From: Saprospiraceae bacterium | GTDB lineage: Bacteria > Bacteroidota > Bacteroidia > Chitinophagales > Saprospiraceae | Direction of reading: 5' to 3' | Assembly: GCA_020627825.1 (NCBI GenBank) | Contig: JAHDGD010000024.1 | Location: forward strand, 1-38,289 | Length of the DNA: 38,289 bases | In this document: in pieces, positions 25,766 to 33,887 of the stretch | How the letters are laid out: each line of letters begins with the position of its first letter | How positions within the stretch are numbered: position 1 is the first letter of the stretch | Position numbers and translations under genes: made by a program | Notes under the pieces: generated by a model | Seen by the model: the letters and a program-made list of their open reading frames with translations, nothing else | The model's database searches: none | What the model was told of the DNA's origin: nothing

Positions 25766-27712
25766 CTACATCTTCACCACTTTCTTTGATTCAGATCTTT
25801 CTCCATATTCATTCTCTATTTGAATAAAGTATACTCCTTTCTGTACAGTCTGAACATCAATAGATATTTCTTCTCCTTTAAAGTGTTGAGGTAGCAGGAT
25901 CTTTCTTCCATCAATTGATGTAAAAATGATAGATTTTTCCCCTTTCATGTCTGTAGTCAATACCAATCTATCCTGAGCTGGATTCGGATGAATCCTTAAC
26001 GCCTTTAATTCAATATTTAAGACATAATCAATTGGAAAAATTGAATATTTAAAATTGTTTGTAATAATCGGATCATTAGCATCAAAAAAGATTGCCGCTT
26101 GATTAAAGATTTCTTCACTTGGAGCTAAATCCTGATCAAGTTGTATTGCAAATTTTACAAATCCGTGTGAAGCTGGTTCATTTGTAAAGCTATCAACAAG
26201 TAAAATATCTTCAAATAAAAACTGTAATGTACGATTTTCATCTACTGTCATCTTATAGTCATGACTCGCAAGAATAGGTCGTAAGGTAGAAATATCAAAT
26301 TGATCCGATAGGACATCTTCTATTCTTACCGTAAAAGCTGTATCAGTTCCAGTATTTTGGAATCGGATCATATATTCAAGTTCTGTGCCTGGTTCAACAT
26401 AATTATTCTCTGTCTCTCCTCTTGTTAAGCCTCTTTTATCATTTGGATCATATGATCCTGTAACTTCAACACATACTTCTGTCTGACCTTCACTATAAAG
26501 TGCACATTCAGGATCAATGCCACTTAAGTCAAGAAAGGTTGAGAAACATATCGTGTCTCCAGCTTCTACTGTACATGGATTTTCATAATTGAAATAAAAG
26601 TAAAAACAATCAAAAGGTACAAGTGTATCAACTTCCGTAGAAAAGACTCCTGTTGTACTATCATATGTATAATCAAAATCAGGTGATACTTGATCAATTA
26701 TGGCTCCAGGTTGTAATTGAAGATTGAATAATCCGCCATTATATGGAATTGGTCCAGCATTGCATACGGCCGCTGCCATATAACTTGGAACTTCACATGG
26801 CCTGGTTATCCAAGGAGCAATTTCAACTTGAAGACTTGGACAATCAATAAGTGGATTGAATATAGCATTTATATTGGTCAATGTATCGCCACTAATCGTT
26901 ATTTGGTCTTCTTGTTCACACACTTCATATAGAGGAAAAATCGGTTCATAGGTTAGATCATAGGTGCCATCTGGTAATGCATATTCGTACATTCCTCCTA
27001 ACAGACTGTATGTTATAAATTCTGATCCAGTACCATCATTAAATATAACTTTTGTGCCCACCATGCCATTTTCAGGAATGAATGCACAATTGTCTGAGTC
27101 AAAAGTTGTAAACCCTTGTATATTATCATCTGGCAAATCAAATTCACATCCGATCTCAAAGAAATCTATCAATCCATTTAACTCCAATATTTCACTGTAC
27201 ACCCAATTTTCAAGAACTATTGCTGGAAACATAGGATTTAAAGTTTCTGACACCCACACTGTACCATTGGGACATACTAAGGCAAAAGATGGCATGGCAA
27301 AAATACCGAATGTATCAAGACCCCATAATGGATTTTCTTCATTTACAATCGGCCAATCTGCATTTGCTACATAATTGTAATCGAATTGATTTGTATTACC
27401 CATTAAATCTTCATCAGTTGTAACTGAATCAATTTCATAACTTACTATGCCAGCAAGATCAAATCCATTTGGTCCATACAGTTGATAAAATTCTTGAAGC
27501 GCTCCAGCTTCGAAAACAAATTCGTCCCATGGGTTCCAAGCTGCCATAAAATGAATTAATACCGGTTTACCTTGATTGAGATAATCTTCATAAATATTTA
27601 CTGGATTATCGTTGACATCTGTCGTAACAAGATTCGGCATTTCGTTCAATTGAGCAATTGAAGACATAGTGAAAATAGCAAAAAGAAGAGGAAGTAGAAT
27701 GGTTTTTTTCAT
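25766..27712 (-). CDS. T9SS-exported protein with a cysteine-less thioredoxin-like domain
   Basis: This 648-aa protein has a signal peptide (about 1-20). A TlpA/thioredoxin-like domain spans about 22-180: KPVLIHFMAAWNPWDEF aligns with the active-site region, but the two cysteines of WCxxC are Asn60 and Asp63, and the later FGIFAMPSFALVCPNG supplies the cis-Pro loop. A middle beta region with many cysteines follows. About 435-560 is the Bacteroidota conserved-repeat domain (SYDPNDKRG, VEPGTELEYMIRFQNTGTDTAFTVRIEDVL, IFFDANDPIITN). The last 75 residues (IHPNPAQDRLVL, GVYFIQI, KKVVKM) form a type A T9SS sorting domain. It should be secreted to the surface or medium; with no redox cysteines it is unlikely to be a thiol oxidoreductase. 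It has its own terminator. Confidence 0.88.
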   Translation of the reverse strand: MKKTILLPLLFAIFTMSSIAQLNEMPNLVTTDVNDNPVNIYEDYLNQGKPVLIHFMAAWNPWDEFVFEAGALQEFYQLYGPNGFDLAGIVSYEIDSVTTDEDLMGNTNQFDYNYVANADWPIVNEENPLWGLDTFGIFAMPSFALVCPNGTVWVSETLNPMFPAIVLENWVYSEILELNGLIDFFEIGCEFDLPDDNIQGFTTFDSDNCAFIPENGMVGTKVIFNDGTGSEFITYSLLGGMYEYALPDGTYDLTYEPIFPLYEVCEQEDQITISGDTLTNINAIFNPLIDCPSLQVEIAPWITRPCEVPSYMAAAVCNAGPIPYNGGLFNLQLQPGAIIDQVSPDFDYTYDSTTGVFSTEVDTLVPFDCFYFYFNYENPCTVEAGDTICFSTFLDLSGIDPECALYSEGQTEVCVEVTGSYDPNDKRGLTRGETENNYVEPGTELEYMIRFQNTGTDTAFTVRIEDVLSDQFDISTLRPILASHDYKMTVDENRTLQFLFEDILLVDSFTNEPASHGFVKFAIQLDQDLAPSEEIFNQAAIFFDANDPIITNNFKYSIFPIDYVLNIELKALRIHPNPAQDRLVLTTDMKGEKSIIFTSIDGRKILLPQHFKGEEISIDVQTVQKGVYFIQIENEYGERSESKKVVKM

Positions 27713-27829
27713 TTGAAATGTTTTGTAAAAAAATGGAACTTGTGGTTCAACACTATGAATACAATAATTTAACAGGAAACGCTGCGAAAAGTAGTAGTTA
27801 ATTTAAATAAATGTTTAAGCTGCTTTATG

Positions 27830-27978
27830 CAATAGAAAATCTATTATGACCTAATCTGCCTTTGGAATAAAGGTTACGTCAACTTTTACTCATTCACCAT
27901 AGTGGTGACATTGATTCATTCACAAAAATTGCTATTTCTTTGAAATTTCAGGTCTCTTCACAAAGTTCTATTACATAA
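27830..27978 (+). repeat. Dispersed repeat C, copy 2
   Basis: About 149 bp, direct-orientation partner of 25425-25570. It lies in the 405-bp gap 27713-28117, which has no gene; the rest of that gap is AT-rich with nothing recognised. The two copies flank the T9SS protein gene. Confidence 0.8.
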
Positions 27979-28117
27979 TGTGGGTTTAGGAAGCACCTAT
28001 TTTCCTGATTTTTAGTTTCTATTTTAGAAAGTATATAGTTGGAAAAAATATTAAATCTCCTTTTACTTTGAGCTTTACAGATTTACATTACATGCATCTA
28101 CTTAAGTTGTTAATCCA

Positions 28118-28408
28118 TTACTGAAGAATAATATCTTTAACAATATCCTCTTCTAGCTCTTCATTAAATCTTTTAACTAAAGCTTGACGCCCCATGAATA
28201 GTTCTTGACGTAATGGTGCCGAACTGATTTTCAAATATATTACACCTTTTGCAAAATAAATTTTACTTGTATGCTGGACAATCAACTTTCCAAGTTTTTC
28301 ATTCCAAATCTTTCGAATTTTTGCATCGTAAAATCCAGCTTTTAAAGGACCTTTTTTCAATAATCCCTTAAGGACATCTTGTATCGGTTGATCGTTATGC
28401 TTTTTCAT
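28118..28408 (-). CDS. DUF721/DciA-like protein
   Basis: This 96-aa protein matches the DUF721 pattern: QPIQDVLKGLLKKGPLKAGFYDAKIRKIWNEKLGKLIVQHT, then a strand-rich GVIYLKISSAPLRQELFMGRQALVKRFNEEL. The family includes DciA, the loader or partner of the replicative helicase in bacteria lacking DnaC. The ATG follows the recF stop codon with no gap (TAA then ATG), so it is co-translated with recF. The pairing of recF with a DUF721 gene is common in Bacteroidota and supports a role in replication or repair. DciA function here is by family. Confidence 0.85.
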   Translation of the reverse strand: MKKHNDQPIQDVLKGLLKKGPLKAGFYDAKIRKIWNEKLGKLIVQHTSKIYFAKGVIYLKISSAPLRQELFMGRQALVKRFNEELEEDIVKDIILQ

Positions 28409-29524
28409 TTATTGTTCCTTTAAGGTCTGATGGACTTGATTATCTTTAACTTCTAATAATGCAAAGTCATACTTAAGTTCCTCAAAGATAGATTTTAGTC
28501 GATCCTTTTCCGTATCTGTAATAAATACTTGACCTATTTCCACTTCTTGTAACAACTTAATCAACTGCATTACGCGCTTACCATCCAACTTATCAAAAAT
28601 ATCATCTAATAAAACAATTGGATTCGTATTTTTTGCTTGCTTCAAAAGACTGTACTGTGTCAATTTCAAGGCTAAAACAAAAGACTTTTGCTGACCTTGA
28701 GACCCAACATATCGAATCATATTTTCCTCATTAAAAAAAGAAAGATCGTCTTTATGAATACCAACAGAAGTGCGTTGAAGTATAAAATCTTTTTCTCTCG
28801 TTTCTTTTAACATGTCCAATAAAGTGCGATCTCCAAGCTTTGTTTTGTAAGAAATAGCACATATTTCCTTGTTGCCACTAATCTTAGCATACATATGTTG
28901 AAAAATCGGTTGCATCTTTTCAATCAACTCTACCCTTTTATGATGAATATAGCTGCCTGACTCAGCTAAATTCTGATCATATATATCAAGTAAGGCATAA
29001 TCCAATTTTCTATATTTACCATAATCTTTCAACAACTGATTTCGTTGCTTTAAAACATAATTATACTCCATTAATTGACGAAGATACTCTTGGTCAAGTT
29101 GTGAAATTGTAGCATTTAAAAACCTTCGTCTTTCCTCGGATCCTTCGTATATCAATTGTTGATCTTTAGGTGCGATCATGACGGTAGGTATAAGACCAAT
29201 GTGTTCCGAAAGTTTATCGTATTTTTTCTTGTTTTTCTCGAAGACTTTTGAGCTTCTTTTTTTCAATTTCGCCACAACATCCCATGATTTGTTTTCTTGC
29301 GTAAAATGACCTACCATTCGAATAAAGTCCGTATCGTGTCTGTAGTTATGTGTATCGTTATGATGAAAATAGGAACGGGTCAAGCCCAAATAATATATGG
29401 CGTCAATGAGATTTGTTTTTCCTTGTCCATTGAGCCCTGTGATGACATTGAATTTCGGATGAAAGCTGCAATGAACATCTTCATAATTTTTGTAGTTTAC
29501 TATTTGTAATTTAGTTATTTGCAT
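28409..29524 (-). CDS. recF: DNA replication and repair protein RecF
   Basis: RecF is an SMC-like ATPase that helps load RecA at gaps together with RecO and RecR. I take the ATG at 29524, which gives 371 aa starting MQITKLQIVNYKNYED, the standard RecF N-terminus; a TTG 45 bp upstream (29569) would only add residues unlike the family. The Walker A motif is GLNGQGKT at 30-37, the signature region is VGSQGQQKSFVLALKL and Walker B is PIVLLDDIFDKLD. The usual FxxYxxxxxxF start pattern is present. The gene is divergent from pdhA, with 86 bp between the start codons, and is directly followed by a DUF721 gene. Confidence 0.95.
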   Translation of the reverse strand: MQITKLQIVNYKNYEDVHCSFHPKFNVITGLNGQGKTNLIDAIYYLGLTRSYFHHNDTHNYRHDTDFIRMVGHFTQENKSWDVVAKLKKRSSKVFEKNKKKYDKLSEHIGLIPTVMIAPKDQQLIYEGSEERRRFLNATISQLDQEYLRQLMEYNYVLKQRNQLLKDYGKYRKLDYALLDIYDQNLAESGSYIHHKRVELIEKMQPIFQHMYAKISGNKEICAISYKTKLGDRTLLDMLKETREKDFILQRTSVGIHKDDLSFFNEENMIRYVGSQGQQKSFVLALKLTQYSLLKQAKNTNPIVLLDDIFDKLDGKRVMQLIKLLQEVEIGQVFITDTEKDRLKSIFEELKYDFALLEVKDNQVHQTLKEQ

Positions 29525-29610
29525 CCAAGGTAGAATTGTGATAAAATTCGCATCTTTGCTGGAATTCAAGCGTGAAATTACGAATCAATTGAAATAAACT
29601 TTAATAAAAG

Positions 29611-30657
29611 ATGGCAGAAGTAGCAACAAAAGCGAAAAAGAGCGCAAAAAGCACAAGAGCAAAAAAGAAGTCCACAAAATATCCTAAAAAAACCTGGTTA
29701 ACTTGGTTTGAAACCATGTATCGAATAAGAAAATTCGAAGAAAAAACCCTTTTGGCGTACAGCCAGCAAAAAGTAAGAGGGTTCTGTCATGTTTACATTG
29801 GACAAGAAGCTATCGGTGCAGCACTTGTTACTGGAATACGTAAGGAAGACCCTGTAGTAACTGCTTATCGTCAACACGGAGTAGCATTAGCAAGAGGATT
29901 AAGTTCCAATAGCTGTATGGCTGAATTGTTTGGGAAGGAAACTGGATGTGTAAAAGGAAAAGGTGGATCCATGCACTTCTTTTCAAAAGAACATAATTAC
30001 TTCGGTGGGAATGGAATTGTAGGAGCTCAAATTCCGATCGGGACTGGTATAGGTTTTGCTGAAAAATACAAAGGAACTGATAATTTTTGTGTTACAATGT
30101 TTGGAGATGGTGCAGCAAGGCAAGGAGCCCTGTACGAGTCATTCAATATGGCTATGACATGGAAATTACCTGTTTTATACATTTGTGAAAACAATGGATA
30201 TGCAATGGGTACTTCTGTAGAACGCACAAGTAACGTAGAAGACTTGTATAAAATAGGGTCAGCGTTTGATATGCCTAGCGAACCAGTAGATGGAATGGAT
30301 CCAGTTGCCGTACATGAAGCTTTTTTGAAAGCAGCAAAGCATATTAGAGCAGGAAAAGGACCTTATTATTTAGAAATAAAAACCTATAGATATAAAGGCC
30401 ACTCGGTAAGTGATCCAGCTAAGTATAGAACGAAAGATGAATTGAATGAATACAAAGCAAAAGATCCAGTTATTGTAATAGAAGACCGAATTGTAAAGGA
30501 AAAGATCGCTACACAAAAAGAACTTGATAAAATAAAAGATGCGATAAAGGCTGAAGTAGATGAAGCCTACACATTCGCAGATGAATCGGCATATCCAGAT
30601 CCTTCTGCATTATATGAAGATAATTACATACAAGAAGACTATCCATTTCTTACGTAA
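29611..30657 (+). CDS. pdhA: Pyruvate dehydrogenase E1 component, alpha subunit
   Basis: This is the TPP-dependent decarboxylase subunit that, with E1-beta, feeds acetyl groups to E2 of the pyruvate dehydrogenase complex. The TPP motif runs from GDG at 165-167 to NN at 194-195. YIGQEAIGA, YRQHG and the loop YRYKGHSVSDPAKYRTKDE (about 259-277) are typical of PDH E1-alpha rather than the branched-chain enzyme. At 348 aa it is of normal length with an unusual start: residues 1-27 are almost all Lys, Ala, Ser and Thr. The beta subunit is not adjacent; a terminator follows, so it is a single-gene unit here. Confidence 0.93.
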   Translation: MAEVATKAKKSAKSTRAKKKSTKYPKKTWLTWFETMYRIRKFEEKTLLAYSQQKVRGFCHVYIGQEAIGAALVTGIRKEDPVVTAYRQHGVALARGLSSNSCMAELFGKETGCVKGKGGSMHFFSKEHNYFGGNGIVGAQIPIGTGIGFAEKYKGTDNFCVTMFGDGAARQGALYESFNMAMTWKLPVLYICENNGYAMGTSVERTSNVEDLYKIGSAFDMPSEPVDGMDPVAVHEAFLKAAKHIRAGKGPYYLEIKTYRYKGHSVSDPAKYRTKDELNEYKAKDPVIVIEDRIVKEKIATQKELDKIKDAIKAEVDEAYTFADESAYPDPSALYEDNYIQEDYPFLT

Positions 30658-30676
30658 TGTTTTAACGTGAATAATC

Positions 30677-30695
30677 TTTGGGCTTTAAGCCCAAA
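30677..30695. repeat. Near-loopless palindrome, family A (copy 3)
   Basis: TTTGGGCTT and AAGCCCAAA flank one T. It lies 19 bp past the pdhA stop and its last three bases are shared with the terminator stem that follows. Confidence 0.7.
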
Positions 30696-30732
30696 AAGCC
30701 TTAGTCGTCTGCTGATTGCTAAGGCTTTTTTT
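30693..30732 (+). terminator. Rho-independent terminator of pdhA
   Basis: AAAAAGCCTTAG (30693-30704) and CTAAGGCTTTTT (30719-30730) form a perfect 12-bp stem with a 14-nt loop, followed by more T. It shows that the next gene starts after it. Confidence 0.93.
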
Positions 30733-30792
30733 ATGGGAATCTGTTTCTTGTGCTTTCTACATTTAGTATCTTGGGAATCAAAAATTAAACAA

Positions 30793-33700
30793 ATGAAATC
30801 TATCCTTACCCTTCTTTCGTTTAGCCTATTTATATTTCTTTCTTCCGTCCCACTTCAAGTATTGGAAGGTCAGACAGTCGAAGAAATGATATCAAAGGCA
30901 GAATTTCGAGAAATTGGCCCATATCGTGGCGGACGATCATGCGCTGTAACAGGGGTTGAAGGGAATGACGCTTTATTTTATTTTGGTTCTACAGGAGGTG
31001 GCGTATGGAAAACAGAAGATGGAGGTCGATCATGGCAAAATATATCAGATGGTTATTTCGGTGGATCGATAGGTTCAATAGCAGTTGCATCAAGTGACCC
31101 CAACGTTATCTATGTAGGAGGTGGAGAAAAAACTGTACGAGGAAATGTAAGTTATGGTTATGGAATATGGAAAACCGTAAACGCTGGAAAGACATGGAAT
31201 TTTATGGGTTTACCTAAGTCTAGACATATTTCAAGAATACGAATTCATCCTGATAATCCAGATATTGTGTGGGCAGCTGTAATGGGAGATTTATACAAAG
31301 ACACCCAGGAAAGAGGTGTATACAAAAGTATTGATGGTGGTAAAACATGGAAAAAAGTACTTTTTGCCAATGCGAGTGCAGGTGCTGTTGACTTAGTCAT
31401 TGACCCCAATAATACACGTAACTTATTTGCCAGTACTTGGAACATAAGAAGGACCCCATACTCGCTGTCAAGTGGAGGCGATGGCAGTGATCTATGGAAA
31501 AGTACAGACTATGGTGAGACCTGGACAAAGATAACAGAGAACAAAGGTCTACCAAAAGGGACTTGGGGAATCAGCGGGGTCGCTGTTGCCTATGGTAATT
31601 CTGAAAAAATATACGCGCTGATCGAAAATGAAAAAGGTGGCTTATATGTCTCTGAAGATGGCGGCACATCATGGAGAAAACGAAATGATGAACGTAAATT
31701 GCGACAACGTGCATGGTATTACACCCGAATTTACGCCGACACCAAAGATGAAAATACAGTTTACGTTGTCAATGTAGCTTATCACAAATCGACAGATGGA
31801 GGGCGTACTTTTGAAGGCAACAGAGCTCCACATGGAGATCATCATGACCTTTGGATCGATCCTGAAAACAACCAACGTCTCATCATAGGTGATGATGGTG
31901 GTGCTCAAGTCTCTTATGATGGTGGTGCACTGTGGTCCACTTATTACAATCAACCAACAGCGCAGTTTTATAGAGTTACAACAGACAACCACTTCCCTTA
32001 CAGAATTTATGCAGCTCAACAAGATAATAGTACTGTTAGAATCAACAGCAGAAGCAATGGTGGTGCAATAGGTGAATCCGACTGGGAAAGTACAGCAGGA
32101 GGTGAATCTGCGCATATCGCTATTGATCCCAAAGACAATGAAATCGTTTATGGAGGATCATATGGTGGTTTCTTGACACGTAAAAACCACCGAACAGGAA
32201 GTTCAAGAGCCATAAATGTATGGCCTGACAATCCTATGGGATATGGTGCAGAAGGCATGAAATATAGATTTCAATGGAACTTCCCTATTGTTTTTTCTCA
32301 GCACAATACGAATCGATTATATGCCTTTTCGAATCATGTACACTATACAGAAGATGAAGGGCAATCTTGGAAAACGGTAAGTGCTGATTTAACTCGAAAT
32401 GAGCCAAGTAAACTCGTCTCAAGTGGAGGCCCTATTACTAAAGATAACACTGGTGTGGAATATTATTGTACCATCTTTGCTGTTGACGAATCACCTCTTG
32501 AAGCAGGCGTTATGTGGATAGGAACAGATGATGGACTTGTTCACATAACTCGGAATGATGGCGAGAGCTGGGAAAATATAACACCTCGTGGGCTTCCTGA
32601 ATGGATTCAAGTCAATTCCATAGAAGCATCTAGACACAAAAAAGGAACAGCTTATTTAGCAGCGACTAACTATAAGAATGGAGATTTTGCACCCTACTTA
32701 TATAAGACAATGGATTATGGAAAGACTTGGAATAAAATTGTTAATGGCATCAATAATGAACATTTTACTCGGGTAATCCGAGAAGATGCTCAAGATCCCA
32801 ATTTCCTTTATGCAGGAACTGAAACTGGATTATATTTCTCAAGCGATCAAGGAAAATCATGGAGTGTTTTTACGTTTAATTTACCAATCGTACCTATTAC
32901 AGATCTTGCAGTTAAAGACAATGATTTAATTGTGGCAACACAAGGAAGAGGAATTTGGATATACGACTACTTGGATGTATTGAAGTCTACTATAAAACAA
33001 CAAAACAATGCAACTACTTTTTTTGATATAGCGGACACTTATCGATATAAAGGATATCAAATAAAGGAGCCACGAGGAGCAGGAAAAAATAAAGCGAATG
33101 GAATGGAAATGTTTTATTATTTGGAAGAATGGAATGATAAAAAAGATTCTTTATCCATAAGTATAATTAACCCCAATCTTGATACTGTCAACTATTCTAA
33201 TTACCACTCTGATAAAAATTACAAAATCAAACCAGAAGAAGGCAGTAATGTCTTTCAATGGAATTTATCTTATCCAGGAGCAAGGGACTTCGATGGTATG
33301 ATCCTATGGTGGGGTAACCTAGGAGGTCCAAAGACGATTCCAGGAGAACACACAGTTCTTATTGATCATAATGAAAAACAAGTGAAAAAAACGTTTACTG
33401 TTTTGATGAGTCCTACAAGCGAAGGAACAAAAGAAGGAATATTAAGTCAATACGAATTCGTTCAATCTATAAATAACAAAGTTGACGCCTCGCATAAAGT
33501 CATTGAAGATATTCGATCTACTAGAAATAGAATAAATAAATTATTAGCTGAAGTGGACGATGAAGACATTCAAAAATTAATTTCAGAAATAGATTCGATT
33601 TCTAGCGAAGTAGAACAAAATCTGTATCAAACTAAGAACAGATCAAGACAAGACCCATTAAACTTTCCTATCAAATTGACGAATAAATTGGCACATTTGA

Positions 33701-33879
33701 ACTCCTTAACACAAATGGGAGGGGAAGATTTTCCTCCTACAGCACAAGCAATTGAAGTACGAAATGAGTTGGTTGAACTGATCGATATAGAACTCGAAAA
33801 GTATAAAAAAGTATCGGACGAACTACTCCCAGCTTTGAACAAAATGATCATTGACAAAGAGTTACATTTGATAAAGTAA
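30793..33879 (+). CDS. Secreted BNR/sortilin-like beta-propeller protein
   Basis: I take the ATG at 30793 (1028 aa), which gives a clear signal peptide (MKSILTLLSFSLFIFLSSVPLQVLEGQ). The frame is open up to 30667 but that part lies over the pdhA terminator. The mature protein starts with FREIGPYRGGRSCAVTGVEG and has many Asp-box/BNR repeats of the form S-x-D-x-G-x-T-W, for example TEDGGRSWQNI, SIDGGKTWKKV, STDYGETWTKI and TMDYGKTWNKI, over about residues 60-720. This is the VPS10/sortilin-like or WD40/YVTN/BNR-like propeller family of Bacteroidota, often annotated as glycosyl hydrolase without proof. The C-terminal 250 residues include a helical, Lys/Glu-rich region (about 890-1000). Catalysis is not established. 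Confidence 0.88.
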   Translation: MKSILTLLSFSLFIFLSSVPLQVLEGQTVEEMISKAEFREIGPYRGGRSCAVTGVEGNDALFYFGSTGGGVWKTEDGGRSWQNISDGYFGGSIGSIAVASSDPNVIYVGGGEKTVRGNVSYGYGIWKTVNAGKTWNFMGLPKSRHISRIRIHPDNPDIVWAAVMGDLYKDTQERGVYKSIDGGKTWKKVLFANASAGAVDLVIDPNNTRNLFASTWNIRRTPYSLSSGGDGSDLWKSTDYGETWTKITENKGLPKGTWGISGVAVAYGNSEKIYALIENEKGGLYVSEDGGTSWRKRNDERKLRQRAWYYTRIYADTKDENTVYVVNVAYHKSTDGGRTFEGNRAPHGDHHDLWIDPENNQRLIIGDDGGAQVSYDGGALWSTYYNQPTAQFYRVTTDNHFPYRIYAAQQDNSTVRINSRSNGGAIGESDWESTAGGESAHIAIDPKDNEIVYGGSYGGFLTRKNHRTGSSRAINVWPDNPMGYGAEGMKYRFQWNFPIVFSQHNTNRLYAFSNHVHYTEDEGQSWKTVSADLTRNEPSKLVSSGGPITKDNTGVEYYCTIFAVDESPLEAGVMWIGTDDGLVHITRNDGESWENITPRGLPEWIQVNSIEASRHKKGTAYLAATNYKNGDFAPYLYKTMDYGKTWNKIVNGINNEHFTRVIREDAQDPNFLYAGTETGLYFSSDQGKSWSVFTFNLPIVPITDLAVKDNDLIVATQGRGIWIYDYLDVLKSTIKQQNNATTFFDIADTYRYKGYQIKEPRGAGKNKANGMEMFYYLEEWNDKKDSLSISIINPNLDTVNYSNYHSDKNYKIKPEEGSNVFQWNLSYPGARDFDGMILWWGNLGGPKTIPGEHTVLIDHNEKQVKKTFTVLMSPTSEGTKEGILSQYEFVQSINNKVDASHKVIEDIRSTRNRINKLLAEVDDEDIQKLISEIDSISSEVEQNLYQTKNRSRQDPLNFPIKLTNKLAHLNSLTQMGGEDFPPTAQAIEVRNELVELIDIELEKYKKVSDELLPALNKMIIDKELHLIK

Positions 33880-33887
33880 CGTGAATA

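Noticed and set aside
26964-27374. 136-codon antisense frame inside the T9SS protein gene
   Set aside because: No recognisable features and fully inside a convincing coding region.
29525-29569. TTG start of recF adding 15 residues
   Set aside because: The ATG at 29524 gives the standard RecF N-terminus; the extra residues do not fit the family.
30667-30792. 42-codon N-terminal extension of the BNR-propeller gene
   Set aside because: It lies over palindrome A copy 3 and the pdhA terminator, and the ATG at 30793 gives a proper signal peptide.
31669-32115. 148-codon antisense frame inside the propeller gene
   Set aside because: It is the complementary shadow of the repeat-rich coding strand, with no start context or family resemblance.
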